From the NCBI RefSeq assembly GCF_003217775.1, contig NZ_QJVJ01000001.1:310001-374000 (forward strand): a stretch of 64,000 nt of DNA, written 5' to 3'. Origin of the DNA: Paenibacillus flagellatus (GTDB lineage Bacteria > Bacillota > Bacilli > Paenibacillales > NBRC-103111). This document shows, one piece after another, positions 1 to 8,344 of this stretch. A model generated the notes under the pieces. That model was not told the origin of the DNA. It ran no database searches and worked only from the letters and a program-made list of their open reading frames with translations. The translations under genes and the position numbers were made by a program. Position 1 is the first letter of the stretch. Each line of letters starts with the position of its first letter.

Positions 1-160
1 TCATGCGCAGCGACGTCGTCTTGCCGCAGCCGGACGGGCCGACGAATACGACGAACTCTTTATCTTCGATGACGAAATTCGAGCCGGCCACCGCCGTGAA
101 CGTGCCGCGCTTTTCGTCGTGATATTCTTTGACCACATTTCTGAATTCGACTCGTGCCAT
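1..160 (-). CDS. Sugar ABC transporter ATP-binding protein, MsmX/UgpC type (partial, C-terminus outside window)
   Basis: Only the first 53 codons lie in the window. The translation begins MARVEFRNVVKEY and carries a complete Walker A loop, GPSGCGKTT, near residues 41-49, as in MsmX/UgpC/MalK ATPases that energise CUT1 sugar importers. It follows the two permease genes by about 30 bp on the same strand, with an AGGAGGGG ribosome site just upstream of the ATG, so it is likely the last gene of the binding protein-permease-permease operon. Many Bacilli share a single MsmX among several transporters; here an ATPase appears to be dedicated to, or at least co-transcribed with, this system. The rest of the protein, including the signature motif and regulatory domain, cannot be seen. 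Confidence 0.85.
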   Translation of the reverse strand, partial: MARVEFRNVVKEYHDEKRGTFTAVAGSNFVIEDKEFVVFVGPSGCGKTTSLRM

Positions 161-190
161 TTCTAGTCCCCTCCTGTACCTGCTAACTCG

Positions 191-1024
191 TTACCCTTTG
201 ACCGCGCCGATCGTGATGCCTTGCAAGAAATATTTTTGCAGCGCGAAGAACAGAATGATCATCGGCAGCGCGCCGACCGTAGCGCCGGCCATAATCGCGC
301 CGTAGTCGGTCGCTTCCGCGAACCGGAAGCTCGCGAGGCCGACTTGGATCGTCCGCATTTCCGTCGAACGAGTCACGAGCAGCGGCCAGAAGAAATCGTT
401 CCAATGCGCCACGAACGTGAATATCGCCAAAACCGCCAAGCCGGGCTTCGCCATCGGCAAAATGATTTTGCGGAAAATGCCGAATTCGCTGCACGCGTCG
501 ATACGCGCGGCGTGAATGAGCGATGTCGGCAGCGTCGACATGTACTGCTTCATCAAGAAGATGTTGCCGACCGTCACGATCGACGGCAAAATGATCGCCG
601 TATACGTATCGGCCAAATCGAATACGTTGATGACCAGCACGTACAGCGGAATGAGCGTCACCTGCGCCGGAATCATCATCGTGCTGAGCAGCACCCAGAA
701 AATCGAGTTGCGGCCCGGAAACTTCAGCTTCGCGAACGCGTAGCCCGCCAGCGTGGCGAAGAACAGGTTCGTAACGGTAATGACGGCCGACACCAGCAGC
801 GAGTTGAACAGCCAGCGCCAAGCTTTCGTTTTCGTGAAAAACCGTTCGTAAGGCGCGCTCGACCACAATTCCGGCCACATTTGCGGACGGAACGACGCGG
901 ACGATTGCGAATCCTGGAACGAGCCGATCACCATCCAGTACAACGGGATAATCGTAATGAGCACCCAGAGCAGCAGGACGGCGACCGCGATGCTTAAAAA
1001 TACGGCTTTGGCCTGTTTCGACAT
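191..1024 (-). CDS. Carbohydrate ABC transporter permease (MsmG/AraQ type)
   Basis: 277 residues, the usual length for the second CUT1 sugar permease. About six hydrophobic segments are visible, the first at residues 10-32. The EAA loop that contacts the ATPase is present as HAARIDACSEFGIFRKIILPMAKPGLA around residues 171-197, and the C-terminus QGITIGAVKG is the standard ending of this family. The gene starts 13 bp after the preceding permease stop, with an AAGGAGG ribosome site, so the two are translated as a unit and probably form the heterodimeric membrane channel. Substrate cannot be read from the sequence; the divergent kinase-murQ pair suggests an amino sugar (inference). Confidence 0.9.
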   Translation of the reverse strand: MSKQAKAVFLSIAVAVLLLWVLITIIPLYWMVIGSFQDSQSSASFRPQMWPELWSSAPYERFFTKTKAWRWLFNSLLVSAVITVTNLFFATLAGYAFAKLKFPGRNSIFWVLLSTMMIPAQVTLIPLYVLVINVFDLADTYTAIILPSIVTVGNIFLMKQYMSTLPTSLIHAARIDACSEFGIFRKIILPMAKPGLAVLAIFTFVAHWNDFFWPLLVTRSTEMRTIQVGLASFRFAEATDYGAIMAGATVGALPMIILFFALQKYFLQGITIGAVKG

Positions 1025-1037
1025 GGCGACCGCCTCC

Positions 1038-1967
1038 TTAATATTCGATGTCCGACGAGAAGTATTTGAACTGGATGACCGAGACGAGAATGATCAGCCC
1101 GGCGAGCACGAACGACTGCGCCGAAGCGAGCCCGAAGTCGTAGAAGACGAACGCCGACTCGTAGATCAAGTACGCGATCGTCGTCGTCGCGAAGTTCGGA
1201 CCTCCCGATGTCATCAAGTAGACGCTGATGAAAACCTGGAACGATGTTATGACGCCGGTAACCGCCAAGTAAAGCGTCGTCGGCTTGAGCAGCGGCCACG
1301 TAATTTTGCTGAACTTCGCCCAGCCGCTCGCGTGGTCGATGTCCGCCGCTTCATAGAGCGATTTCGGGATGCCGCCCATCGCGGCGAGATACAAGATGAT
1401 GCCGCTGCCGTGAGCGCCCAAATAGCTCATCAGCATGAGGGAGAACAGCGCTTTGTTCGACTGGCCGAGCCAGACGACCGGATCGAGCCCGAACATGCCG
1501 ATGACGCGGTTCATGAGACCGGAAGCGGTCGGGTCGAAAATCGCCAGCCAGACGAGCGAAATCGTAACGCCGGACGCTACCGCCGGCAAATAAAGCGACG
1601 CCTTGAAAAACGTCTGCCACGAGTTCTTCATCTGGAAAATAAAAAAAGCCAGGATGAACGTAATGGCGATGTTGACCGGCACGGTTCCGATCGTGAAGAT
1701 GACCGTGTTCTTGATCGATTTCCAAAAGACGTTATCCGTGATCATGTAGGAATAGTTGTCCAACCCGATCCATTTGGACTGCATAACGTTATACTTTTGG
1801 AAGCTCATCAAAAACGCGGAAAAAACCGGGTACAGCGTAAAGACCAAAAACAACAGCACCGGGGCCAAAATGAACAGGTACGCCCAGCCGTAATCTTTCC
1901 AGAACTGGACGAACTTCGTGTTCGGCGGCTTCGGTCCCGGTATCGCTTGAACCGTATCGTTTTTCAT
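1038..1967 (-). CDS. Carbohydrate ABC transporter permease (MsmF/UgpA type)
   Basis: 309 residues with about six membrane segments and the family EAA loop (YEAADIDHASGWAKFSKITW region, roughly residues 203-222). The N-terminus WAYLFILAPVLLFLVFTLYPVFSAF is typical of the first permease of CUT1 systems. The ribosome site AGGAGG lies 6 nt upstream of the ATG and only a few bases downstream of the last of three tandem hairpin repeats (1981-2100), so folding of the intercistronic RNA may affect its translation as well as the stability of the upstream binding-protein message. It pairs with the next permease as the translocation channel. Confidence 0.9.
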   Translation of the reverse strand: MKNDTVQAIPGPKPPNTKFVQFWKDYGWAYLFILAPVLLFLVFTLYPVFSAFLMSFQKYNVMQSKWIGLDNYSYMITDNVFWKSIKNTVIFTIGTVPVNIAITFILAFFIFQMKNSWQTFFKASLYLPAVASGVTISLVWLAIFDPTASGLMNRVIGMFGLDPVVWLGQSNKALFSLMLMSYLGAHGSGIILYLAAMGGIPKSLYEAADIDHASGWAKFSKITWPLLKPTTLYLAVTGVITSFQVFISVYLMTSGGPNFATTTIAYLIYESAFVFYDFGLASAQSFVLAGLIILVSVIQFKYFSSDIEY

Positions 1968-1980
1968 TTTGTCCTCCTGA

Positions 1981-2100
1981 GAACTTTGCCGAAGGCAAAG
2001 TTACTTCGTAAGCATGAACCGAACTTTGCCGAAGGCAAAGTTACTTCGTAAGCATGAACCGAACTTTGCCGAAGGCAAAGTTACTTCGTAAGCATGAACC
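1981..2100 (-). repeat. Three perfect tandem 40-bp repeats, each a 9-bp stem hairpin
   Basis: Three identical 40-bp units occupy 1981-2020, 2021-2060 and 2061-2100; a decayed fourth start is visible at 2101. Each unit contains the inverted repeat AACTTTGCC-GAA-GGCAAAGTT, that is a 9-bp stem with a 3-nt loop, followed by a constant 19-nt linker. They lie between the solute-binding-protein gene and the permease genes, in the position where intercistronic stem-loops commonly protect the abundant binding-protein mRNA from 3' decay or attenuate the downstream genes. There is no T-run, so a simple intrinsic terminator is unlikely. Confidence 0.9.
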
Positions 2101-2139
2101 GAACGTTGACGAGAGTCAAAGCCGCTTCTTCTATTTTAT

Positions 2140-2176
2140 AAGAAACGCCCCATATGCTGCCATACAGGGCGTTTCC
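2140..2176 (-). terminator. Stem-loop downstream of the binding-protein gene
   Basis: GAAACGCCC (2142-2150) pairs perfectly with GGGCGTTTC (2167-2175) around a 16-nt loop, about 25 bp beyond the binding-protein stop codon. On the minus strand it is followed by TTATAAAATAG rather than an uninterrupted U-tract, so it may be a partial terminator or an mRNA 3'-end stabiliser acting together with the three hairpin repeats downstream. Confidence 0.45.
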
Positions 2177-2199
2177 GTTACGCTCGTTTGCAATTGAGA

Positions 2200-3597
2200 T
2201 TAGCGCAGCATTTGCTGCCCTTTCGTTTTCAATTCTTCGGCTGCCGCTTCCGGCGTTTTCTCGCCTGCGAGCACCGCTTGGAAATTCGGCTTCTCCACTT
2301 GCTCGCGGTATTGCTTCAGCTTCGCCGCTTTGTCGACGTCGATGCTGAGCGCCACTTGCGGAGCGAGGTTTTCGCGCATTTTTTTCGATACGTTGAAGTT
2401 GATTTCCTTCGCCAGTCCTTTGCCCGCGAATTCTTTCGCTTGCGAGTTGCGTACGAACGGCAGGCACAGCTCGTTGGCGGAGTTGCCCGCTTTCGCTCCG
2501 GTCAAAGCTTCCATGACGAGGAACGTGTTTTTCTTATGCTGCTCGTTGTTCGCGCCTTTTTGCGTGAAGGCGATGTAGCCTTCGCCGCCGCCCGTCGTTA
2601 CGCCGTAGCCGTTGACGGAAGGAGAGTGCGGTACCGGCAGCTGGATGTATTCGATTTTTTCGCCTTTGATTTTGCCTGCGTCGATATCTTTGTTGCGGTT
2701 CGCGATCATGACGTCGTAGTAAGGAATCGCTTTGCTGATGATGGCCGCTTGACCGGCATAGAACATTTCCGTCCGCTTCGCCGGAGCGAGCGCCACCGTT
2801 TCTTTCGGCATGTAGCCGTCTTTCACGAGCGTGCTGATAAATTTCAGAGCGTCGACGATTCTTTGGTCGTTCCAGATGAAGTTGCCTTTCGCGTCCACCG
2901 CGTCGACCAAACCGGCGTTGCGGGTTATCATGTCGAGGAAGTCGATCGACGTTCCGTCGGTCACAAGTGCATATTGCTGGCTGCCGTCAGGCAGCTTCTT
3001 GTTCAATTTCTTCGCGACTTCGAGGAATTCCGGCCAAGTCCAGCCGTTTTCCTGAATTTTTTTGTAGTCTACGCCCGCTTCGTCGAGAATGCGCTTGTTG
3101 GCTCCCCAGCCCCAGAGGGATTGGTACAACGGCAAGCCGTATTGTTTGCCGCCGAACTGCATCGTTTCGAGCGTGCCCGGCAGGAAGTCTTTCTTCGTCT
3201 CTTCCGAAACGGCCAAGTAGCTGTCGATCGGCATGGCGAGGCCCGTGCTGACGTACTGGCCGTTCATGCCGCCGAAGTACAGATCCGGAGGGCTGCCCGC
3301 GTTCAAGGCGACGTCGAATTTCTTCGGACCTTCCGCCCAGGACAAAATTTCGTACTCTACTTTAATATGCGGATATTTCGCATTGAAATCGGCGATCAAT
3401 ACTTTGATATCGTCTTCGTATTTCCCGTGAACCGGGTAAGTCCATACTTTAACCGTGTCGGGAGTCGTATCCTGCTTCTGCTCGGTCGCCGGGGTTTTGC
3501 CCGCTTCCGGCGTATCTCCTGACTTGCCGCAACCTGCGGCGACGGCTACGAATACGAGAACCATCGCCATGGAAAGCCACTTGCTGAATAACCTCAT
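2200..3597 (-). CDS. Extracellular sugar-binding lipoprotein of ABC transporter
   Basis: 465 residues, a typical CUT1 solute-binding protein. The chosen ATG gives a lipoprotein signal peptide MRLFSKWLSMAMVLV with lipobox VAAGC, Cys near residue 22, preceded by a GGGGGAACGGGAA ribosome site; the ORF extends upstream without a plausible signal. Downstream are family features such as VKVWTYPVHGKYEDDIKVLIADFNAK and LGPKKFDV-like segments of type I binding proteins. It heads the operon containing two permeases and an ATPase, and is driven by a good sigma-A promoter at 3846-3874. It should be anchored to the outer face of the membrane and deliver an oligosaccharide or amino sugar; the exact ligand is not evident. 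Confidence 0.9.
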   Translation of the reverse strand: MRLFSKWLSMAMVLVFVAVAAGCGKSGDTPEAGKTPATEQKQDTTPDTVKVWTYPVHGKYEDDIKVLIADFNAKYPHIKVEYEILSWAEGPKKFDVALNAGSPPDLYFGGMNGQYVSTGLAMPIDSYLAVSEETKKDFLPGTLETMQFGGKQYGLPLYQSLWGWGANKRILDEAGVDYKKIQENGWTWPEFLEVAKKLNKKLPDGSQQYALVTDGTSIDFLDMITRNAGLVDAVDAKGNFIWNDQRIVDALKFISTLVKDGYMPKETVALAPAKRTEMFYAGQAAIISKAIPYYDVMIANRNKDIDAGKIKGEKIEYIQLPVPHSPSVNGYGVTTGGGEGYIAFTQKGANNEQHKKNTFLVMEALTGAKAGNSANELCLPFVRNSQAKEFAGKGLAKEINFNVSKKMRENLAPQVALSIDVDKAAKLKQYREQVEKPNFQAVLAGEKTPEAAAEELKTKGQQMLR

Positions 3598-3845
3598 TTC
3601 CCGTTCCCCCTGTTCAATAATGATCAAGCGCTCGACAGCTTCCCTGCTAGTGTGCGTTACGCCCAGTATGTTATTCCATACCGTTCGAGGGAATCCTGTA
3701 CAGCGGGAACCGCAGGTTCGTCCGCCTGACATCAGGAAACCTATCGATCCGCTACGATCCATAACAACCGGCGCGACCGCGCAGGACGCGGCATAGACCG
3801 GACCGGCACGCTGCCATATGGATGTTATCGCTTCCACATGAGTTT

Positions 3846-3874
3846 ATTATAGCGCCCGCGAAATAATATTTCAA
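3846..3874 (-). promoter_or_regulatory. Sigma-A promoter of the sugar ABC operon
   Basis: On the minus strand TTGAAA (3869-3874) and a perfect TATAAT (3846-3851) are separated by 17 bp. A 13-bp perfect palindrome GAAATAATATTTC (3860-3872) overlaps the -35 box, a natural place for a repressor or activator. About 10-23 bp beyond the -10 box, 3823-3836 reads TGTTATCGCTTCCA, which fits the catabolite-responsive element with two mismatches. Confidence 0.7.
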
Positions 3875-3901
3875 TAAAAATTTAATATCAATAAATTTTG
3901 T

Positions 3902-3930
3902 TTTACAAACCTGACATCTTCCCGTATACT
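3902..3930 (+). promoter_or_regulatory. Sigma-A promoter of the kinase-murQ operon
   Basis: TTTACA (3902-3907) and TATACT (3925-3930) are spaced by 17 bp. The promoter is divergent from and only about 30 bp away from that of the sugar ABC operon, so the AT-rich segment between them could serve both. It predicts a leader of about 120 nt before the kinase start. Confidence 0.65.
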
Positions 3931-4055
3931 CAAATAAAATCCATCCCATGTATAAGGGGCTCCCTGTCCACGCAGCGGAGCGCCATTCGGACTGTCGGCT
4001 GTCGCCCGGCGGTCGGCCGCTTGTCCCTATATATAAGAAAAAGCGGGTGAACAGT

Positions 4056-5012
4056 TTGCGTTACGTAATTGGCATCGACGGAGGAGGCACGAAGACGGAA
4101 GCGCTCGTACTGGCGGAGGACGGCCGCGAATGGGGCGGTCTCGTCGTCGATTCGACGAACCCTTTCGCCGTATCGTTCGAGCAGGCGACGCGGAACATGG
4201 CCTCCTTGCTCGATAAGGCGTTTTCCATTCCCGAGCTGCGGGAGGCGACGTGCGAAGCGGTCTGTCTCGGACTGGCCGGCGTCGACACCGACGACGAGCG
4301 CGCCCGGTTCCGGAGCTTCGTCGAGCAATATCGCGACGAGCGCGGCCTCGTCTTCGAAACGTTCATGAACAACGACGCGCAGATCGCGCTGATGGCGACG
4401 CTCGGCGACGACCGCGGCATCATCGTCATATCCGGAACCGGTTCGATCGCGTTCGGCTTGACGGAGGACCGGCGAAAGTTTCGCGTCGGCGGGTGGGGTC
4501 CCCTGCTCGGCGACGAAGGAAGCGGCTACGATATCGGCGTCCGCACGCTGAAGGCGGCGATGCGCAGCCATGACGGCATCGAGCCGGCCACGCTGCTGAC
4601 CGAATCGATCGTCCGGACGTACGGCTTTGCATCCGTTACCGATTTACGCACTTATATTTATCAACCGCACCTGAAAAAACACGACATCGCCAAATTCGCC
4701 GAGCTGTGCATTCGCGCCGACGAACAGGGCGACGATACGGCCGGCCGCATCCTGGACGCGGCGGCCGGCGACTTGGCCGCCTCGGCTGCGGCGCTCGTGC
4801 GCAAGGATCCTTGGTTCGAGCAATGCCGTCTCGTGACGACCGGATCGATCTTCCGACATTCCACACGCTTTGCGGACGCGTTCCGCACCGGCCTCGGCCG
4901 GCTCGCTCCGAACGTGCGGGTTATCCCGTCCGAGCGGGAGCCCGCTTACGGGGCCGCGCTTTTGGCAAGACGACAACTGCGACAATCTCAATCAAAGGGG
5001 CCATCCTCATGA
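4056..5012 (+). CDS. BadF/BadG-type sugar kinase (GlcNAc/MurNAc kinase-like)
   Basis: About 318 residues of the ASKHA BadF/BadG/BcrA/BcrD ATPase family, to which N-acetylglucosamine kinase and Clostridium MurK belong. Phosphate-1 loop IDGGGTKTEALV lies at residues 6-17, SGTGSIAFG near 128 is the second phosphate/adenosine motif, and GGWGPLLGDEGSG near 146 is diagnostic of the family. The start is the TTG at 4056, because AAGCGGGTGA (4041-4050) matches the anti-Shine-Dalgarno complement at 8 of 10 positions with correct spacing; an in-frame GTG at 4047 lies inside that site. The stop overlaps the murQ start by 4 bp (ATGA). With MurQ next to it, a role in phosphorylating MurNAc and/or GlcNAc from wall turnover is likely. 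Confidence 0.8.
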   Translation: MRYVIGIDGGGTKTEALVLAEDGREWGGLVVDSTNPFAVSFEQATRNMASLLDKAFSIPELREATCEAVCLGLAGVDTDDERARFRSFVEQYRDERGLVFETFMNNDAQIALMATLGDDRGIIVISGTGSIAFGLTEDRRKFRVGGWGPLLGDEGSGYDIGVRTLKAAMRSHDGIEPATLLTESIVRTYGFASVTDLRTYIYQPHLKKHDIAKFAELCIRADEQGDDTAGRILDAAAGDLAASAAALVRKDPWFEQCRLVTTGSIFRHSTRFADAFRTGLGRLAPNVRVIPSEREPAYGAALLARRQLRQSQSKGPSS

Positions 5013-5926
5013 GCAATTTGCTGAACGAACTGACAACCGAACAGGTGAACGAGCGGACGAAAGGAATCGACCGGCTGCCAACGGAGGAAATCGTCAAGCT
5101 GATCAACGAAGAGGATCGTCTCATCGCTGAAGCTCTTCGTTCGCTGACCCCGCAAATTGCCGCCGCCGCCGATCTGATCATCCGTTCGTTCCGCGCGGGA
5201 GGCCGGCTGTTCTACGTCGGCGCCGGCACGAGCGGCCGTCTCGGCATTCTCGACGCCAGCGAATGCCCGCCGACGTACGGAACCGATCCGTCCATGGTGC
5301 AGGGCGTCATCGCCGGCGGCTTCCGTGCCGTCAAAGACGCCGTGGAGGGCGCGGAAGACAACGCCGTGCTTGGCGCGAGCGACATGGACGAGCGCGCCGT
5401 CGGGCCGAACGATACGGTCGTCGGCATCGCCGCGAGCGGCCGTACGCCTTACGTCTTGGGCGCCATGAAGCGTGCCAAGGAGCTCGGCGCCTCCGTCGTC
5501 GGGCTGTGCAACAACCATAACACGCCGATGGCCGGCATCGCCGACCTGATGATCGAAGCGGTCGTCGGCCCCGAGGTGATCCTCGGCTCGACCCGGATGA
5601 AAGCGGGTACGGCGCAGAAGCTCGTCCTGAACACGCTGACGACGACGGCGATGATCCGGATCGGCAAAGTGTACGGCAACTTGATGGTCGACCTGCATCC
5701 GTCCAACGAGAAGCTCGTCTACCGGGCGAAACGGATTATCCGTATGGCGACCCAGGCGACGGAGGAACAGGTGGACGAGGCGTACAGGCTGTCCGGCGGC
5801 CATGTGAAAACCGCCATCGTCATGCTTCTCGCCGGCGTGGACAAGGAAGGAGCCGGCCGCCTGCTCGAGCGAAGCGGAGGCTTCGTGCGCGATGCGATCG
5901 CGACGGCGGGACGCACGGACGGTTAA
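5009..5926 (+). CDS. murQ: N-acetylmuramic acid 6-phosphate etherase
   Basis: 305 residues, the standard MurQ length. The SIS domain carries the hallmark YVGAGTSGRLGILDASECPPTYG near residues 68-90 and the catalytic region ALRAVKDAVEGAEDNA-like segment around 108-118. MurQ cleaves the lactyl ether of MurNAc-6-phosphate to give GlcNAc-6-phosphate and D-lactate in the cytoplasm. Translation is coupled to the kinase by an ATGA overlap, which argues that the kinase produces the MurQ substrate directly; in this layout MurNAc would enter through an ABC importer and be phosphorylated inside, instead of through a phosphotransferase system. Confidence 0.93.
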   Translation: MSNLLNELTTEQVNERTKGIDRLPTEEIVKLINEEDRLIAEALRSLTPQIAAAADLIIRSFRAGGRLFYVGAGTSGRLGILDASECPPTYGTDPSMVQGVIAGGFRAVKDAVEGAEDNAVLGASDMDERAVGPNDTVVGIAASGRTPYVLGAMKRAKELGASVVGLCNNHNTPMAGIADLMIEAVVGPEVILGSTRMKAGTAQKLVLNTLTTTAMIRIGKVYGNLMVDLHPSNEKLVYRAKRIIRMATQATEEQVDEAYRLSGGHVKTAIVMLLAGVDKEGAGRLLERSGGFVRDAIATAGRTDG

Positions 5927-5975
5927 CGCAAAAAAATCCCGACTCTGCGCGAGTTCGGGATTTTTTGCGTTTTTG
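5927..5975 (+). terminator. Bidirectional intrinsic terminator after murQ
   Basis: ATCCCGACTC and GAGTTCGGGAT pair with a single bulge around TGCGC, flanked by six A on the left and six T on the right, so it can end murQ transcription and also the minus-strand TSUP gene. Confidence 0.9.
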
Positions 5976-6008
5976 TCGCTCAGGGGATGGACGCCCGCGT
6001 CGGTCGGG

Positions 6009-6779
6009 TCAGATCAGCTTGATGCCGCTGATGAGAATGAGCGAAGCCATAATGGCCCGCAGCGGCTTCGCCGGCACCTTCGCCGTCAGCCCGCTGCCGA
6101 TCCAGACGCCGGGCACGGAGCCGAGCAGCAGCTGGAAAGCGAGGCCGAAGTCGACGTTGCCGAAGCTGGCGTGCAGCAGACCGGCGGCCGTGACGAGCAG
6201 CAGCGCATGGGCGATGTCGGTCCCGACCAGCTTGGAAGGCGATATCGTGTACAAGTACAGCAGCGCGATCGCGAACAGCGAGCCGGAGCCGATCGAGGTA
6301 AGCCCGACGATAAAGCCGAGCACGAGGCCGATCGAGACGGTAAGCAGCTTTTTTTGCTCCAGCGGCTTGGCCTGCCAACGGTTTTCCTTCCCCCGCCGGT
6401 CGAACAGCTGCTTGGCGATCGTGAGCACCGCCACGACGATGAGCATGATGCCGAGCGCATGCCGGACGATCTGCTCCTGGTTATGGAAAAACGAATCGAA
6501 CAGATGGAGCGCCACGATGGAGACGATCGCACCGGGGATGCTGCCCGCCGCCAAATAAAGGACGAGCTTGACGTCCACCGTTTTTTGCCGCATGTGACGG
6601 ATCGTACCGAACAGCTTCGTGATCGAGTTGTAAAACAAGTCCGTTCCGACCGCGAGCGTCGGGTTGATGCCGACCAGCACCAAAATCGGCGTCAGCAGCG
6701 AAGCGCCGCCCACGCCGGTCAGGCCGACCAGAAAACCGACCAGCAGACCCAAGAGCGTAATGCCCCAATCCATCTCCAT
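6009..6779 (-). CDS. TSUP family membrane transporter (TauE/SafE)
   Basis: 256 residues with seven to eight hydrophobic helices and the TauE/SafE signatures GFLVGLTGVGGASLLTPIL near residues 13-31 and VGTDLFYNSITKLFG near 43, repeated in the second half as FIVGLTSIGSGSLFAI and VGTDIAHALLL. This internal duplication is typical of TSUP proteins, which export or import sulfite, sulfoacetate or other organosulfur anions. The ATG at 6779 follows a GGAGTGGGG ribosome site. The gene stands alone; no neighbouring sulfur gene helps to assign a substrate. Confidence 0.88.
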   Translation of the reverse strand: MEMDWGITLLGLLVGFLVGLTGVGGASLLTPILVLVGINPTLAVGTDLFYNSITKLFGTIRHMRQKTVDVKLVLYLAAGSIPGAIVSIVALHLFDSFFHNQEQIVRHALGIMLIVVAVLTIAKQLFDRRGKENRWQAKPLEQKKLLTVSIGLVLGFIVGLTSIGSGSLFAIALLYLYTISPSKLVGTDIAHALLLVTAAGLLHASFGNVDFGLAFQLLLGSVPGVWIGSGLTAKVPAKPLRAIMASLILISGIKLI

Positions 6780-6897
6780 GCGCCCCACTCCATCCCCAAT
6801 AATTCCGATAATTATACTAGGATTATAGGCGATTTTATGGCCGCTGTAAAGTATTTGTTTCCCATTTTCCGCCTTCCTTTCGGCGTACGCAACGGCG

Positions 6898-6928
6898 AAA
6901 ACCGGGCGGAGCGCCGCTCCGCCCGGTT
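6898..6928 (-). terminator. GC-rich terminator of the HemY-type gene
   Basis: AACCGGGCGGAGCG and CGCTCCGCCCGGTT form an almost perfect 14-bp hairpin with a minimal loop; on the minus strand it is followed by TTTTCGCC. It lies 30 bp beyond the stop codon at 6959. Confidence 0.75.
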
Positions 6929-6958
6929 CCGGCCTATCGTTTCGGCCGCCGATCTTTT

Positions 6959-8344
6959 TTATAGGCTCGTCGCGATCCGGCTTGCGGTCCTTTCGCCGCT
7001 CAAGATGCATTCCGGGATGCCGACGCCGTAATACGAGCAGCCGGCCAGCAGGACGTTCGGATACCGTTCGGCCATTTCGTGTTCCAGCGACCGGACGATT
7101 TGCGGGTGCTGCAAATGGTAGTTCGGCATCGTATCGCGCCATTTTGTCACTTCATACGATACCGGCTCATCCGTCAAGCCGATGCTCCGCTCGATATCGC
7201 GGCGCGCCACCTCCACGAGCTGCTCCTCGGTCATGCCCCGGAGCTTCTCGTATTCGCGGCCCGCGCTTTTGTAGAACAGCCGGACGAGCAGCCGGTTTCG
7301 CTCCGACGTATGCTCCCACTTGCGGCTCGTCCACGTACAGGCGTTGCACGTCAGGTCGCCGCCGGCCACGGCGATGAAGCCCGTCCCGTCCTTGGGCAGC
7401 ACGCCGTCCGGTACGTCGTAGCCGAGGTAGACGCTGATGAGGGAGCTGTTCGTGAGCCCGCCGAACAGCTCGTCCAGCTTCCCGTCGCGGAGCAGACGCT
7501 GCGCGGCCGTATGCAGCGTGCCGAGCACGACGAAGTCCGCTTCGATCGTTCCGCCGCCGGACAACGCGATTTCGTACCGGCTTCCTTTCTTCCCGATCGC
7601 TTCCGCTTTCACGCCTTTCCGGATATCGGCTTCGGCCAGCCGCTCCTCTAGCTTGTCGATCAAGACGGATACGCCCCGCTTGAACGACAAAAACTTTTTG
7701 TCGCCCGTTCCCAGAAACCGGCTCCGGTTCTCGGACAATCCGCGAATGATGCTGCCGTATTCGTTTTTATAATCGAGCAGGTAAGGAAGCGTCGAAGCGA
7801 TCGTCAGCTCGTGCAGCTCGCCGGAGTAGACGCCGGACAAGACCGGGGCGATTTGCTTCTCGACAAGCTCCTTGCCGAGGAAATGCTCCAGGAACGCGCC
7901 GATCGAATCGTCCTTTGTGAACGTCTCGTTGGGCGTGTAGAAGTCTTTGAGCGCCTCCACCTTGCCCTGCGCCGAGACGAGCTCGGTCGTCGCGAGCGAT
8001 TCCAGGCTGAGCGGGATGCCGAACACCGCCTCCTTCGGAATCGGCTTCAAGGCGCCGTCGGTGTATATGTAAGAAACGCCCGTCGCGTTATAGACGACTT
8101 CGTCCTGCAAGCCCAGCTCCTCCAGAAACGGGGCCACGTTCGTCTTGCGCGCGACGATCGAATCCGCCCCCGTCTCCATGACGAACTCGCCGTCGCGAAC
8201 GGTTCGGATTTTGCCGCCCAGTTCGGGCTCCGCTTCCACGAGGACGATTGCCGCCTTCTTTTGGCTTACTTTTAGCGATTGTTGAAGATAGTAGGCCGTA
8301 CATAGCCCGGTTATTCCCCCGCCGATGACCGCTACCGTTTTCAC
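6959..8344 (-). CDS. hemY: Protoporphyrinogen/coproporphyrinogen III oxidase
   Basis: 461 residues, the usual HemY size. The N-terminus VKTVAVIGGGITGLCTAYYL is the FAD-binding Rossmann GxGxxG motif, followed by VEAEPELGGKIRTV, and the C-terminal GCSYYGVGIPECILSG is the second FAD contact of this family. In Gram-positive bacteria HemY normally oxidises coproporphyrinogen III to coproporphyrin III in the coproporphyrin-dependent haem route (also called CgoX; established for the family). The GTG start at 8344 is supported by AGGGGG 7 nt upstream; the longer ORF has no ribosome site. No other haem genes are next to it. Confidence 0.9.
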   Translation of the reverse strand: MKTVAVIGGGITGLCTAYYLQQSLKVSQKKAAIVLVEAEPELGGKIRTVRDGEFVMETGADSIVARKTNVAPFLEELGLQDEVVYNATGVSYIYTDGALKPIPKEAVFGIPLSLESLATTELVSAQGKVEALKDFYTPNETFTKDDSIGAFLEHFLGKELVEKQIAPVLSGVYSGELHELTIASTLPYLLDYKNEYGSIIRGLSENRSRFLGTGDKKFLSFKRGVSVLIDKLEERLAEADIRKGVKAEAIGKKGSRYEIALSGGGTIEADFVVLGTLHTAAQRLLRDGKLDELFGGLTNSSLISVYLGYDVPDGVLPKDGTGFIAVAGGDLTCNACTWTSRKWEHTSERNRLLVRLFYKSAGREYEKLRGMTEEQLVEVARRDIERSIGLTDEPVSYEVTKWRDTMPNYHLQHPQIVRSLEHEMAERYPNVLLAGCSYYGVGIPECILSGERTASRIATSL

